Assembly (NCBI RefSeq): GCF_022788715.1
Contig: NZ_CP085167.1
Location: forward strand, 1,299,001 to 1,363,000
DNA: 64,000 nt
DNA from: Sulfitobacter sp. DSM 110093
GTDB taxonomy: Bacteria; Pseudomonadota; Alphaproteobacteria; Rhodobacterales; Rhodobacteraceae
Direction: 5' to 3'
Each line of letters starts with the position of its first letter. Position 1 is the stretch's first letter. The notes beneath the pieces were generated by a model, which saw only the letters and a program-made list of their open reading frames with translations, was not told the origin of the DNA and made no database searches. The translations under genes and the position numbers were made by a program. This document shows positions 9,197 to 18,097 of the stretch, piece by piece.

Positions 9197-11608
9197 ATGT
9201 TAGAGCCACTGAACGCATCTTACCCGGTGCTTCCGCTGCGCGACATCGTCGTGTTTCCCCACATGATCGTGCCGCTTTTCGTTGGCCGCGAAAAATCCGT
9301 CCGCGCCCTTGAAGAGGTGATGGCAGACGACAAACAAATCCTGCTGTCGAGCCAGATCGACCCCGCCGAGGATGATCCCGACACCGCTGGTATCTATAAG
9401 GCCGGTGTGCTGGCCAACGTGCTGCAACTGCTGAAACTGCCCGATGGCACCGTCAAGGTGTTGGTCGAAGGTCAGGCGCGCGTGCGCATCACTGAATACC
9501 TTGAGAACGACAATTTCTTTGAGGCCCGCGCCGAGTATCTGACAGAGATGCCGGGCGATGCGGCCACCACACAGGCGCTGCTGCGCACTGTGGCGGATGA
9601 GTTCGAGCGCTACGCCAAGGTCAAGAAGAACGTCCCCGAAGAAGCGCTCGCCGCCGTTGGCGAAAGCGCCGAACCTGCACGTCTGGCCGATCTCGTGGCC
9701 GGGCACCTCGGCATCGAGGTTGAGCAAAAGCAGGACCTGCTGGAGACGCTGAGCATCTCTGAGCGGCTTGAGAAGGTTTATGGTCTGATGCAGGGCGAAA
9801 TGTCCGTGCTGCAGGTCGAGAAGAAGATCAAGACCCGCGTCAAATCCCAGATGGAGCGCACACAGCGCGAGTACTATCTGAATGAGCAAATGAAGGCTAT
9901 TCAGCAGGAACTGGGTGACGGCGAAGACGGCAAGAACGAAGTGGCCGAACTCGAAGCCCGTGTCGCTGAGACCAAGCTGAGCAAGGAAGCCCGCGAAAAG
10001 GCCGATGCGGAGATCAAAAAGCTCAAGAACATGAGCCCGATGTCTGCCGAAGCCACCGTTGTGCGCAACTATCTTGACTGGATGCTGTCGATCCCATGGG
10101 GCGTGAAATCCCGCGTTAAGAAAGATTTGGGCAAGGCGCAGAAGGTGCTGGATGACGACCACTATGGCCTTGAGAAGGTCAAGGAGCGGATCGTCGAATA
10201 TTTGGCAGTGCAGCAGCGCTCGACCAAGATGAAAGGCCCGATCATGTGCCTCGTCGGCCCTCCGGGCGTCGGTAAGACGTCGTTGGGCAAGTCGGTCGCC
10301 AAAGCCACGGGACGCGAGTTCATTCGCATCTCGCTGGGTGGTGTGCGTGACGAATCCGAGATCCGGGGACACCGCCGGACCTACATCGGCTCCATGCCCG
10401 GCAAGATCATTCAGGCGCTGAAAAAGGCGAAAACCACGAACCCGCTCATCCTGCTCGACGAGATCGACAAGATGGGGCAGGATTTCCGTGGCGATCCGGC
10501 CTCGGCGATGCTCGAAGTGCTTGATCCGGAACAGAACGGCACCTTCGTCGACCACTACTTGGAGGTGGAATACGATCTGTCGAACGTGATGTTCCTGACC
10601 ACGTCGAACAGCTACAACATGCCCGGGCCGCTTCTGGACCGGATGGAGATCATCCCGCTCTCGGGCTACACCGAGGACGAAAAGCGCGAGATCGCCAAGC
10701 AGCATTTGGTGGCCAAACAGGTAAAGAACCACGCCCTGAAAGAGAAGGAGTTCAAGATCGAAGACTCCGCTCTGACCGGCATGATCCGTTACTACACCCG
10801 TGAGGCCGGCGTGCGGAACCTTGAGCGTGAGATTGCCAAGGTGGCGCGGAAGTCGCTGACCAAGATTGTGAAAAAGGAAGCTGAGAACGTCACCGTGACC
10901 GGCGACAACCTCGAAGACTTCCTTGGCGTGCGGAAACACCGCTACGGTCTGGCCGAAGAAAAAGATCAGATCGGTGTCGTGACCGGGCTGGCCTATACCT
11001 CCGTGGGTGGCGAGCTGCTGCAAATCGAAGCGCTGCGCCTGCCGGGCAAGGGCCGGATGAAAACCACCGGTAAGCTGGGCGATGTGATGAAGGAAAGCAT
11101 CGATGCGGCCAGCTCCTATGTCCGTTCGATCTCTCCGCAGATTGGGATCAAGCCGCCGAAGTTCGACACGTTGGATATCCACGTGCACGTGCCCGACGGT
11201 GCGACACCCAAGGACGGCCCCTCGGCCGGTTTGGCGATGGTGACCTCGATCGTGTCGGTTCTGACGCAGATCCCCGTGCGGCGTGACATTGCCATGACAG
11301 GTGAGGTTTCACTGCGTGGTAACGCGATGCCAATCGGCGGCCTGAAGGAAAAGCTCCTCGCGGCCCTGCGCGGCGGTATCACCACGGTGCTGATCCCGCA
11401 GGAGAACGAGAAAGACCTGCCGGACATCCCGGACAATGTCAAAGAAGGGCTGACCATCATCCCGGTGAACCACGTATCGGAAGTGTTGGAACATGCGCTG
11501 GTGAGCAAGCCGAAGGCGATTGAGTGGGACGAAGCGGCCCAAGAAGCCGCCGAAGCCGCCGCGATAAAAGCCCGCGCCGGTGGCATGGATGTGACCACCA
11601 CGCATTGA
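9197..11608 (+). CDS. lon: ATP-dependent protease Lon
   Basis: An 803-aa LonA protease that degrades misfolded and regulatory proteins in the cytoplasm. Domains in order: LON substrate-binding domain (YPVLPLRDIVVFPHMIVPLF, residues about 8-200), a coiled helical region, the AAA+ module (Walker A GPPGVGKTSLG near residue 354, Walker B LILLDEIDKM) and the C-terminal protease domain with the Ser-Lys dyad (Ser in DGPSAGLAM at about residue 676; Lys in GGLKEKLLAAL). ATG 9197 is chosen over TTG 9191 because AGGAA is correctly spaced for it. Single gene, ended by a strong terminator at 11633. Confidence 0.97.
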   Translation: MLEPLNASYPVLPLRDIVVFPHMIVPLFVGREKSVRALEEVMADDKQILLSSQIDPAEDDPDTAGIYKAGVLANVLQLLKLPDGTVKVLVEGQARVRITEYLENDNFFEARAEYLTEMPGDAATTQALLRTVADEFERYAKVKKNVPEEALAAVGESAEPARLADLVAGHLGIEVEQKQDLLETLSISERLEKVYGLMQGEMSVLQVEKKIKTRVKSQMERTQREYYLNEQMKAIQQELGDGEDGKNEVAELEARVAETKLSKEAREKADAEIKKLKNMSPMSAEATVVRNYLDWMLSIPWGVKSRVKKDLGKAQKVLDDDHYGLEKVKERIVEYLAVQQRSTKMKGPIMCLVGPPGVGKTSLGKSVAKATGREFIRISLGGVRDESEIRGHRRTYIGSMPGKIIQALKKAKTTNPLILLDEIDKMGQDFRGDPASAMLEVLDPEQNGTFVDHYLEVEYDLSNVMFLTTSNSYNMPGPLLDRMEIIPLSGYTEDEKREIAKQHLVAKQVKNHALKEKEFKIEDSALTGMIRYYTREAGVRNLEREIAKVARKSLTKIVKKEAENVTVTGDNLEDFLGVRKHRYGLAEEKDQIGVVTGLAYTSVGGELLQIEALRLPGKGRMKTTGKLGDVMKESIDAASSYVRSISPQIGIKPPKFDTLDIHVHVPDGATPKDGPSAGLAMVTSIVSVLTQIPVRRDIAMTGEVSLRGNAMPIGGLKEKLLAALRGGITTVLIPQENEKDLPDIPDNVKEGLTIIPVNHVSEVLEHALVSKPKAIEWDEAAQEAAEAAAIKARAGGMDVTTTH

Positions 11609-11632
11609 GCTCTTGCCCTTGCTGAAAGATAA

Positions 11633-11660
11633 AAACGCGCGCCTTCAGGGGCGCGCGTTT
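11633..11660 (+). terminator. lon terminator
   Basis: An 11-bp perfect stem (11633-11643 with 11650-11660, 6-nt loop) built of AAACGCGCGCC and its complement, 24 nt past the lon stop and running into TTTCTCGTT. Confidence 0.85.
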
Positions 11661-11720
11661 CTCGTTGGGGCAGGGGGTGCCAAACCCTTTCACTAGGGTT
11701 GTTTTTTGCGCAAACCCCTC

Positions 11721-11749
11721 TTGCATGCACCGCCGCAATTAGCTACTTC
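11721..11749 (+). promoter_or_regulatory. Probable promoter of tRNA-Val(CAC)
   Basis: TTGCAT (11721-11726), a 17-bp spacer and TACTTC (11744-11749) end 9 bp before the tRNA. Both boxes deviate from consensus, but spacing and position are right. Confidence 0.45.
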
Positions 11750-11758
11750 GCCCCGCAA

Positions 11759-11833
11759 GGGTGATTAGCTCAGTGGTAGAGCGCTTCGTTCACATCGAAG
11801 ATGTCAGGAGTTCAAATCTCTTATCACCCACCA
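11759..11833 (+). tRNA. tRNA-Val (anticodon CAC)
   Basis: A 75-nt cloverleaf with encoded CCA. The acceptor stem GGGTGAT pairs with ATCACCC (11823-11829); the anticodon stem CTTCG/CGAAG encloses TTCACAT, giving CAC. It reads GUG codons. Confidence 0.95.
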
Positions 11834-11948
11834 TTCCTTTTTCTGACCTGATCGTTCACACCTTCACCGACCCCCGTCGTTTCCTGCGCGGGGCTGGTCC
11901 TTATCGGGTCAACTGCCCTATACCATGGGTGAAAATGGCGGAGCGCAT

Positions 11949-12530
11949 ATGTCAGTACACCCGAAAATCTGGTTCCTTTGCCACGGTCAGACCGAGTGGA
12001 ACCGCGCCTTTCGCTTGCAGGGGCATCTTGATTCCCCGCTGACCGCACAAGGTATTGCAGAGGCCGAGCAGCAGGCCCGGCTGATGGGCCCAATCCTTGC
12101 GCAGAATCCAGATATCCTTGTGTCACCGCTGGGCCGTGCACAGCAGACTGCGCGTATCGCGCTGAATGGTGCATCCTACCGTGACGATCCGCGTTTGATG
12201 GAGATTCATGCCGGGGAGTGGCAGGGCCTGTCCCGCGATGAGATTTTTGCAGCGCATCCAGTCCTAGCCGACCGCGATCCGGCCCCCTTGGACATCTACG
12301 GCGCCGCCCCAGGTGGGGAAGGGGTCGCCGCTTTTCGCGCCCGCATTCAAGAGGTGCTGAACGGTTTGACCGCGCCGACGGTACTGGTCGCCCACGGCCT
12401 TTGGGGGCAGGTATTGCGCGCTGAGGTTTGTGGCCTTGATCTGGCCGATGCCGGGCGGCTCAGCAACCGGCAGGGTTGTGTTTATCTGTTGGAAGATGGC
12501 AGCGAGACCATCTTGGATACCCCTGCATGA
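11949..12530 (+). CDS. Histidine phosphatase superfamily protein with altered RHG motif
   Basis: A 193-aa member of the phosphoglycerate mutase-like superfamily. The fold is intact: QGHLDSPLTAQG, SPLGRAQQTA, LMEIHAGEWQG, and the second catalytic His in VLVAHG at about residue 149. The N-terminal motif, normally LRHGETEWN, reads LCHGQTEWN here: phosphate-binding Arg 11 is Cys and the following Glu is Gln. The nucleophilic His 12 remains. Each change is one base from the usual codon. The neighbour, overlapping by ATGA, keeps the canonical motif, so the two look like a tandem duplication in which this copy has diverged. Activity may be lost or shifted. Start ATG 11949; an upstream in-frame ATG at 11925 would only add an unconserved tail. 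Confidence 0.85.
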   Translation: MSVHPKIWFLCHGQTEWNRAFRLQGHLDSPLTAQGIAEAEQQARLMGPILAQNPDILVSPLGRAQQTARIALNGASYRDDPRLMEIHAGEWQGLSRDEIFAAHPVLADRDPAPLDIYGAAPGGEGVAAFRARIQEVLNGLTAPTVLVAHGLWGQVLRAEVCGLDLADAGRLSNRQGCVYLLEDGSETILDTPA

Positions 12531-13096
12531 GCCGCTATCCGACCCTCTATATCTTGCGGCACGGAGAAACGGAGTGGAACCTAGCCAACCGGCTTCAAGG
12601 GCATTTCGATTCTCCCCTGACCGAAACGGGCCGCGCGCAGGCTGTGGCGCAGAACGCGATTCTGCAGCGCTGCGATTTATCTGGTTTTGCTGCTCGGAGC
12701 AGTCCGCAGGGGCGGGCACTGACCACGGCGCAAATCGCGCTGGCGGGGATGGGTATTGAGGTCGGAACGGATGCGCGCCTTGGTGAGATCGGAATCGGCA
12801 ATTGGGCAGGCGAAGAACGTGAGACTTTGTTGCGACAGACCCCTGCTGCGCGTGATTCCTATGATCTGTACGAATATGCCCCCGAAGGCGAAGGATTTGC
12901 TGCCCTGCACCAGCGTTGCCGTGCCTTTCTCGACAGTTTGACTGGTCCGCATGTGCTGGTGACACACGGCATCACCTCGCGCATGTTGCGGCTTATTTTA
13001 TTGGGCCAAAGCCCTGCCAACTTGCGCGATATGCAAGGCGGGCAGGGGGTGGTTTTCTGCCTTGAGCACGGTCAGCAAAAAAGGCTGACATTATAG
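12527..13096 (+). CDS. Histidine phosphatase superfamily protein (canonical RHG)
   Basis: A 189-aa phosphoglycerate mutase-like phosphatase. Catalytic marks: ILRHGETEWN (residues 9-18), RLQGHFDSPLTETG, SSPQGRALTTA, IGEIGIGNWAG-type acid region and the second His in VLVTHG. The family covers broad small-molecule phosphatases such as alpha-ribazole phosphatase and 2,3-diphosphoglycerate phosphatases; nothing nearby points to cobalamin synthesis, so the substrate is open. Its ATG overlaps the stop of the preceding paralogue (ATGA), indicating coupled translation. A tRNA-Val gene follows after 41 bp. Confidence 0.88.
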   Translation: MSRYPTLYILRHGETEWNLANRLQGHFDSPLTETGRAQAVAQNAILQRCDLSGFAARSSPQGRALTTAQIALAGMGIEVGTDARLGEIGIGNWAGEERETLLRQTPAARDSYDLYEYAPEGEGFAALHQRCRAFLDSLTGPHVLVTHGITSRMLRLILLGQSPANLRDMQGGQGVVFCLEHGQQKRLTL

Positions 13097-13098
13097 GG

Positions 13099-13128
13099 TT
13101 GAAGCCCGCCCCCACCTTGCGCTATGAG
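13099..13128 (+). promoter_or_regulatory. Probable promoter of tRNA-Val(UAC)
   Basis: TTGAAG (13099-13104), 18-bp spacer, TATGAG (13123-13128), ending 9 bp before the tRNA. It lies directly behind the stop of the phosphatase gene. Confidence 0.5.
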
Positions 13129-13137
13129 GTCCAAGTC

Positions 13138-13213
<76 letters not shown>

Positions 13214-13298
13214 TTCTTCCCCCTCGCTGCGTTTTGATTGGTCCGGTGCCAAAGTGGCAGGCCCGCCAGACGCCCGTCCGCTTCGCGGCCAGTTTAGG

Positions 13299-13325
13299 TC
13301 GGGAGTTCGAGCTTCTCACGAGTCG
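13299..13325 (+). repeat. Duplicated 3' part of tRNA-Val(UAC), possible attachment-site scar
   Basis: The 24 bases at 13299-13322 match the variable-loop/T-arm/acceptor part of tRNA-Val(UAC) at 13183-13206 with a single C-to-T change, 116 bp downstream; the acceptor end then diverges. A lone tRNA 3' segment behind an intact tRNA is the usual mark left by an element that integrated at the tRNA. The 13214-13567 gap otherwise holds no gene that I can support. Confidence 0.6.
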
Positions 13326-13501
13326 CGCCCTTGCATCATTGGGGGCTTTGAGGCGTTTTCACGGGAGCCTGCGCTGCTTAGTTCGGTATCGTAAACCCGT
13401 CTTTCACAGGATCACCGCCCCGCTTCAACGCTCCAAACTCTCACTGTATCCAACGACATATCCAACAACGCGAAAATTTCGCATTTTCCGCGAAACCGCG
13501 C

Positions 13502-13530
13502 TTGACGGCAGAGCGGGCTCACCATAGAAC
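13502..13530 (+). promoter_or_regulatory. Promoter of the first tRNA-Asp
   Basis: TTGACG (13502-13507), a 17-bp spacer and TAGAAC (13525-13530). The -35 box is near-consensus. It lies 37 bp before the mature tRNA, leaving room for a 5' leader. Confidence 0.55.
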
Positions 13531-13567
13531 AGCCAAACGCTTCGGGGTGACCCGGAGAGTGCAGCGG

Positions 13568-13644
13568 GCGGTTGTAGCTCAGATGGTTAGAGTACCGGCC
13601 TGTCACGCCGGGGGTCGCGGGTTCGAGCCCCGTCAACCGCGCCA
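13568..13644 (+). tRNA. tRNA-Asp (anticodon GUC), copy 1
   Basis: A 77-nt cloverleaf, acceptor GCGGTTG with CAACCGC, discriminator G, encoded CCA; anticodon stem CCGGC/GCCGG around CTGTCAC gives GUC. It differs from copy 2 by one base in the D loop. Confidence 0.97.
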
Positions 13645-13654
13645 CCGCTGCCTG

Positions 13655-13684
13655 AAAAGGGGACCTCTTTGAGGTCTCTTTTTT
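13655..13684 (+). terminator. Terminator between the two tRNA-Asp genes
   Basis: AAAAGGGGACCTC and GAGGTCTCTTTT form a stem with a 3-nt loop and end in six T residues, 10 nt after tRNA-Asp copy 1. The two Asp tRNAs are therefore separate transcription units. Confidence 0.85.
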
Positions 13685-13755
13685 CGTTTCATAACCTTTC
13701 AAAAACCGTCGCAGAATTTCTTTTCACGAAGGCGAATTTTCTCACTCTATTGCGC

Positions 13756-13784
13756 TTGACGCCCCCAGCCGCTTGGCCTATTCC
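13756..13784 (+). promoter_or_regulatory. Promoter of the second tRNA-Asp
   Basis: TTGACG (13756-13761), exactly 17 bp, TATTCC (13779-13784), 11 bp before the tRNA. It shares its -35 box with the promoter of copy 1. Confidence 0.65.
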
Positions 13785-13795
13785 GCCCACATCGC

Positions 13796-13872
13796 GCGGT
13801 TGTAGCTCAGCTGGTTAGAGTACCGGCCTGTCACGCCGGGGGTCGCGGGTTCGAGCCCCGTCAACCGCGCCA
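13796..13872 (+). tRNA. tRNA-Asp (anticodon GUC), copy 2
   Basis: A 77-nt cloverleaf with encoded CCA, identical to copy 1 except C for A in the D loop. Acceptor GCGGTTG/CAACCGC, anticodon GUC. Confidence 0.97.
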
Positions 13873-13997
13873 CTTTCTCCTTTTCATAGTAGACATACAC
13901 TGTGACCAATGCGGTCGCAGCGGTGCTATGTGCCGGGGTTCTGGCGCTTCCTGTTGGAGGTGGTTTGGCGACCGGGCAGGCCCGATCGCCATATGGT

Positions 13998-15368
13998 TTA
14001 GGTCAGCGCATCAAGGATGCGAGCCCAAGACCGGATGCCTTTGTGAAAGCTCTCCATATCGTACTTTTCATTCGGCGAGTGGATTTGATCGTCGTCTTTG
14101 CCAAAGCCGACCAGCATCGGCTCTGTGCCGAGGATCTTTTGAAAATGCCCCGCAATCGGGATCGAGCCACCGCAGCCGATATAAGCTGCTGGAACCTGCC
14201 ATTCATCGCTCAGCGCTTTGCGCGCGGGTTCAAACATCGGATTGTCGATCTCAACGCCGGACGCTTGGCTCGCGCCGTGGCCTGAGAATTCCACCGTGCA
14301 ATCTTCGGGCAGCATCTCGGCCACCATCTTGCGGAAGTTCTCGCGGATGGCGAGCGGGTCTTGGGTGCCGACAAGGCGAAAGCTGATCTTGGCGTGTGCC
14401 TCAGAGGGCAAGACCGTCTTGAAGCCGTCACCGGTATAGCCACCCCAGATGCCGTTCACCTCACAGGTGGGGCGCGACCAGATCATCTCAAGCGGCGTGC
14501 GGTCCTGCTCACCTGCGGGCTTGCTAAGGCCCACGTCACCAAGAAAGGCGGCATGGTCAAAGGCCAGCCCCTGCCACTGCGCTTCGAGATCTTCGGGCAG
14601 GTCCGGCACGCCGTCATAGAAACCGGGAATGGTAATGCGGCCCTCGTCATCATGCAGCGATCCGATCACCTTGCTGAGCGCACGGATTGGGTTCATCGCG
14701 ATGCCGCCGTACATGCCTGAGTGCAGGTCTTTCGACGGGGCAGTGACGGTGAGTTCTTCGCCCAAAAGCCCGCGCAGCATGGTGACGATGGCGGGCGTCT
14801 TGGATTCGAACAGCCCGGTGTCGCAGATCATCGCCACATCGGCTTTCAACTCCTCGGCGTTCTCCTCCATGAACGGGACGAGCGAGGGCGAGCCGGATTC
14901 TTCTTCGCCCTCAAGGAAGAAAGTAATGCGGCAGGGCCAATCGCCCTTCACCTCTTTCCACGCGCGCAGGGCCTCGATGATGGTCATCAACTGACCTTTG
15001 TCATCAGCGGCCCCGCGGCCACGGATCACGCGGCCCTTGGCGGTGTCCTCCACCGCAGGATCGAAGGGGTCACGGTCCCAAAGGTTCAGCGGGTCGACCG
15101 GCTGCACGTCATAGTGGCCGTAGAACAGCAGATGAGGCTTGCCTTCACCCACATGTCCCACAACCATCGGATGCCCCGGCGTGGCGCGTTTTTCGGCCTC
15201 TACCCCCATGGATTTAAGGTCAGCCACCAGCCAATCCGCCGCCCGGTCACAATCCGCCTTAAACGCCGGATCGGTTGAGATCGACGGGATGCGTAGTAAT
15301 TCTAGCAGGCGGTCGGTTGCGGCGGGCAGATCATGATCGATCCGGGCGAGAACGTCGTCGAGGGACAT
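13998..15368 (-). CDS. M20-family dipeptidase
   Basis: A 456-aa zinc peptidase of the M20 (ArgE/DapE/carnosinase) family. Metal ligands and catalytic residues are in place: LLFYGHYDVQPVDP (His, with the Asp two on), GRGAADDKGQ (bridging Asp), FFLEGEEESGSPSL (catalytic Glu and ligand Glu), VAMICDTGLF (Asp) and a late His in DDDQIHSPNEKY. A dimerisation lid sits between about residues 200 and 370. Such enzymes split dipeptides or deacylate amino acids in the cytoplasm; no signal peptide is present. It stands alone, convergent with the tRNA block. Confidence 0.9.
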   Translation of the reverse strand: MSLDDVLARIDHDLPAATDRLLELLRIPSISTDPAFKADCDRAADWLVADLKSMGVEAEKRATPGHPMVVGHVGEGKPHLLFYGHYDVQPVDPLNLWDRDPFDPAVEDTAKGRVIRGRGAADDKGQLMTIIEALRAWKEVKGDWPCRITFFLEGEEESGSPSLVPFMEENAEELKADVAMICDTGLFESKTPAIVTMLRGLLGEELTVTAPSKDLHSGMYGGIAMNPIRALSKVIGSLHDDEGRITIPGFYDGVPDLPEDLEAQWQGLAFDHAAFLGDVGLSKPAGEQDRTPLEMIWSRPTCEVNGIWGGYTGDGFKTVLPSEAHAKISFRLVGTQDPLAIRENFRKMVAEMLPEDCTVEFSGHGASQASGVEIDNPMFEPARKALSDEWQVPAAYIGCGGSIPIAGHFQKILGTEPMLVGFGKDDDQIHSPNEKYDMESFHKGIRSWARILDALT

Positions 15369-15447
15369 GGCTAATTTCCTTGCGCTTTGATTTCTGCGCG
15401 AAGGTATCAGGCGGGTAAGGCGTGTCCAGTGGCCGCAGGGCGGATAC

Positions 15448-16566
15448 TCAGAAAGTAAGCGAGAGGCGGCTGCCTTCGGGGGTAAGCTTATGATCTACCT
15501 GCGCATCTAGCTGTGAGGCCGCTGCTGCCATTAAGGTCTGGCCGATGCTATCAGGCCTCTGTTTGCTCTCGCTTTTCGTGCCCAGCCCGTTGTCTTTGCA
15601 GGTCAGGTGAAACTGGCCATCCCGTAGCGCTAGATCAATCGTGATATGGCCGGGAGTTGCGCCGGGAAACCCGTGTTTGATCGAATTGGCGGCAAATTCA
15701 CTGATGATTAGGCCCAAGGATGACGCCACATTGGCACGCAGCAGAGCTTGGTCAGCTGTGTAGCTGATTTTGATATGATCCGGCGCGGTTTGCTGCAAAA
15801 GCCCCGCGACCTTGTCGAGGTATTTATCTGCATCCACTTCATCGCGTCCACCGCTCGATTGAAGTTCGCCATGTAGAGTTGCCATGGCGCTGACCCGGCG
15901 CTGGATGCTATCAAGCACATCAATCGTGGCTTTGTCGTCCAACTGCCTCGCGTGCAGCCGAACCATCGCTGAAAGTGTCTGCAGTGAGTTTTTGACGCGG
16001 TGATCCGCTTCGCTCATCAATACAGCCTGACGGCTGAGCGAAAGGCGCAGGTCAAGCTGCTTCATCACCTGACGGGCCAGCACGGCGACGGCCTTGCGTT
16101 GATGTGCGCTTAGCGCGCGGGGTTTGTTATCAAGGATGCAAAGCGTGCCCAACGGCAGACCATCGGGGGCCACTAGCAAAGCACCCGCGTAAAAGCGCAG
16201 CCCGTTCCCATCGCCCGCCGTGCAAAGCGGATTGTCCGCCATGCGCGGGTCTTCTAACGTGTCCGGGATCTCTACGAAGGGCGCTTCGAGGATGGCGTGA
16301 GAGCAAAGCGATGTATCCAGTGGAGTTTCGCGCGCGCCAAGGCCAACCTCCGCTTTGAACCACTGGCGGTCCTTGTCGATCAGGTTAATTACCGAAATAG
16401 GGGCATCGCAGATCTCTGCGGCAAGCTCGACGATCTCGTCAAACTCCGCCTCGCGCGGGGTATCGAGAATGTTATAACCATAGAGCGTCCGAAGGCGCTG
16501 GTCTTGCTGGGGGTGGGGATTGGCGCGCAAAACAATGGCCCTTTCTGGGTTTGCTCTTGAAGACAT
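15448..16566 (-). CDS. GAF-domain sensor histidine kinase, HisKA_2/HWE type
   Basis: A 372-aa soluble kinase. Residues about 20-170 form a GAF sensor domain (ISVINLIDKDRQWFKAEVGL, PLGTLCILDNKPRAL). The kinase core follows: H-box SEADHRVKNSLQTLSAMVRL, N-box FAANSIKHGFPG and G-box CKDNGLGTKS, ending early as in HWE/HisKA_2 kinases, which often feed the alphaproteobacterial general stress response. No response regulator or anti-anti-sigma factor is adjacent, so it is an orphan and its partner is unknown. The start ATG 16566 is chosen over TTG 16590; neither has a strong ribosome binding site. Confidence 0.85.
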   Translation of the reverse strand: MSSRANPERAIVLRANPHPQQDQRLRTLYGYNILDTPREAEFDEIVELAAEICDAPISVINLIDKDRQWFKAEVGLGARETPLDTSLCSHAILEAPFVEIPDTLEDPRMADNPLCTAGDGNGLRFYAGALLVAPDGLPLGTLCILDNKPRALSAHQRKAVAVLARQVMKQLDLRLSLSRQAVLMSEADHRVKNSLQTLSAMVRLHARQLDDKATIDVLDSIQRRVSAMATLHGELQSSGGRDEVDADKYLDKVAGLLQQTAPDHIKISYTADQALLRANVASSLGLIISEFAANSIKHGFPGATPGHITIDLALRDGQFHLTCKDNGLGTKSESKQRPDSIGQTLMAAAASQLDAQVDHKLTPEGSRLSLTF

Positions 16567-16753
16567 GAAAGCGCCCAAAAATACAAGCAAACAATCGCAA
16601 ATCGCCCTCGGATCCGCGCCCTTACCTGCGACAGTTCGCCCCGTAGGGGGTGCCCGATAAGAGATTGAAGCTTTGGTCTCAAATCTGTAATCATTCTAAA
16701 AGCTGAATATGGAGGAGGCCCTTCCTGTTCGCGCCAAAAGATGGAGACGCGCA

Positions 16754-17977
16754 ATGGACTATAACGAGAAGCTCGACGCGGCGATTGCGCGCCTACATGA
16801 CGAAGGACGCTACCGGACCTTCATCGACATTGAGCGTCGCAACGGCCAGTTCCCCCATGCGGTCTGGACCAAGCCTGACGGATCGCAGCAAGATATCACC
16901 GTTTGGTGCGGCAATGATTACCTTGGCATGGGGCAAAACCCTGTGGTGATCGAGGCAATGGAAGAGGCCCTGCGCGCAACTGGCGCAGGCTCTGGCGGCA
17001 CGCGCAACATCTCGGGCACGACCGTTTACCACAAGCAGCTTGAGGCTGAACTGGCCGACCTGCACGGCAAGGAAGCCGCGCTGCTGTTCACCTCGGCCTA
17101 TATTGCCAATGACGCCACGCTTTCCACGCTGCCCAAGCTGTTTCCGGGGCTGATTATCTATTCCGACGCGCTGAACCACGCCTCCATGATCGAAGGGGTG
17201 CGCCGCAATGGCGGGGCGAAACGCATTTTCCGCCACAATGACGTGGCCCATCTGCGCGAGTTGATGGAGGCCGATGATCCCGCCGCCCCCAAGTTGATTG
17301 CTTTCGAATCAATCTACTCCATGGACGGTGACTTTGGCCCAATCGAAGAGATTTGCGATCTCGCGGAAGAATTCGGCGCGCTTACATATATCGACGAAGT
17401 GCACGCGGTGGGCATGTACGGCCCACGCGGGGCAGGGGTGGCAGAGCGTGACCGCCTGATGCACCGGCTCGACATCATCAACGGCACGCTGGCTAAGGCC
17501 TACGGCGTGATGGGCGGCTATATCGCGGCCTCTGCCAAGATGTGCGACGCGATCCGCTCATATGCACCGGGGTTTATCTTTACCACCTCGTTGCCGCCTG
17601 CGGTGGCGGCTGGCGCAGCGGCTTCGGTTGCCTATCTCAAACGCGCGCCAGAGCTGCGCGAGAAGCATCAGCAGCAAGCTAAAGCACTGAAATTGCGTCT
17701 TAAAGGTTTGGGCCTGCCGATCATCGATCACGGCAGCCATATCGTGCCCGTCATGGTGGGCAACCCCGTGCACACCAAGCTGCTGTCGGACATGCTACTC
17801 GAAGATCACGGCATCTATGTTCAGCCGATCAACTTCCCGACCGTGCCGCGTGGCACAGAGCGGCTGCGCTTTACCCCGTCGCCCGTGCACGGGCCCAAAG
17901 AGATGGACGCCCTGGTTCGTGGAATGGACACGCTCTGGTCTCATTGTGCGCTGAATCGTGCCGAAGCTGCTGGATAA
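16754..17977 (+). CDS. hemA: 5-aminolevulinate synthase
   Basis: A 407-aa PLP enzyme that condenses glycine and succinyl-CoA to 5-aminolevulinate, the first step of haem synthesis by the C4 route used in alphaproteobacteria. Seen: [40 protein letters not shown] and the PLP-binding Lys in [34 protein letters not shown] is typical of ALAS. ATG 16754 follows a GGAG box and starts with [10 protein letters not shown]. The gene is divergent from the sensor kinase, and no photosynthesis genes are nearby. Confidence 0.96.
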   Translation: MDYNEKLDAAIARLHDEGRYRTFIDIERRNGQFPHAVWTKPDGSQQDITVWCGNDYLGMGQNPVVIEAMEEALRATGAGSGGTRNISGTTVYHKQLEAELADLHGKEAALLFTSAYIANDATLSTLPKLFPGLIIYSDALNHASMIEGVRRNGGAKRIFRHNDVAHLRELMEADDPAAPKLIAFESIYSMDGDFGPIEEICDLAEEFGALTYIDEVHAVGMYGPRGAGVAERDRLMHRLDIINGTLAKAYGVMGGYIAASAKMCDAIRSYAPGFIFTTSLPPAVAAGAAASVAYLKRAPELREKHQQQAKALKLRLKGLGLPIIDHGSHIVPVMVGNPVHTKLLSDMLLEDHGIYVQPINFPTVPRGTERLRFTPSPVHGPKEMDALVRGMDTLWSHCALNRAEAAG

Positions 17978-18097
17978 CGCAGCGCTATTCGTGTTTTGCG
18001 TTGTCTTGTGGTAGCCTTTTGTCAAGAAAAGGCTACATCCGAATCGTTGGGGCGTGTTTGGATCAAAGCTACAGGCTAACTGGGACAGGGCATATTG

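Noticed and set aside
9200..11188. 662-codon open frame opposite lon
   Set aside because: It mirrors lon codon structure in high-GC DNA; the product is low complexity, rich in His/Leu/Gly, and lon is certain.
13412..13702. 96-codon minus-strand frame across tRNA-Asp
   Set aside because: Antisense reading of the tRNA (LTGLEPATPGV), a well-known artefact. The tail of the frame did not show integrase motifs clearly.
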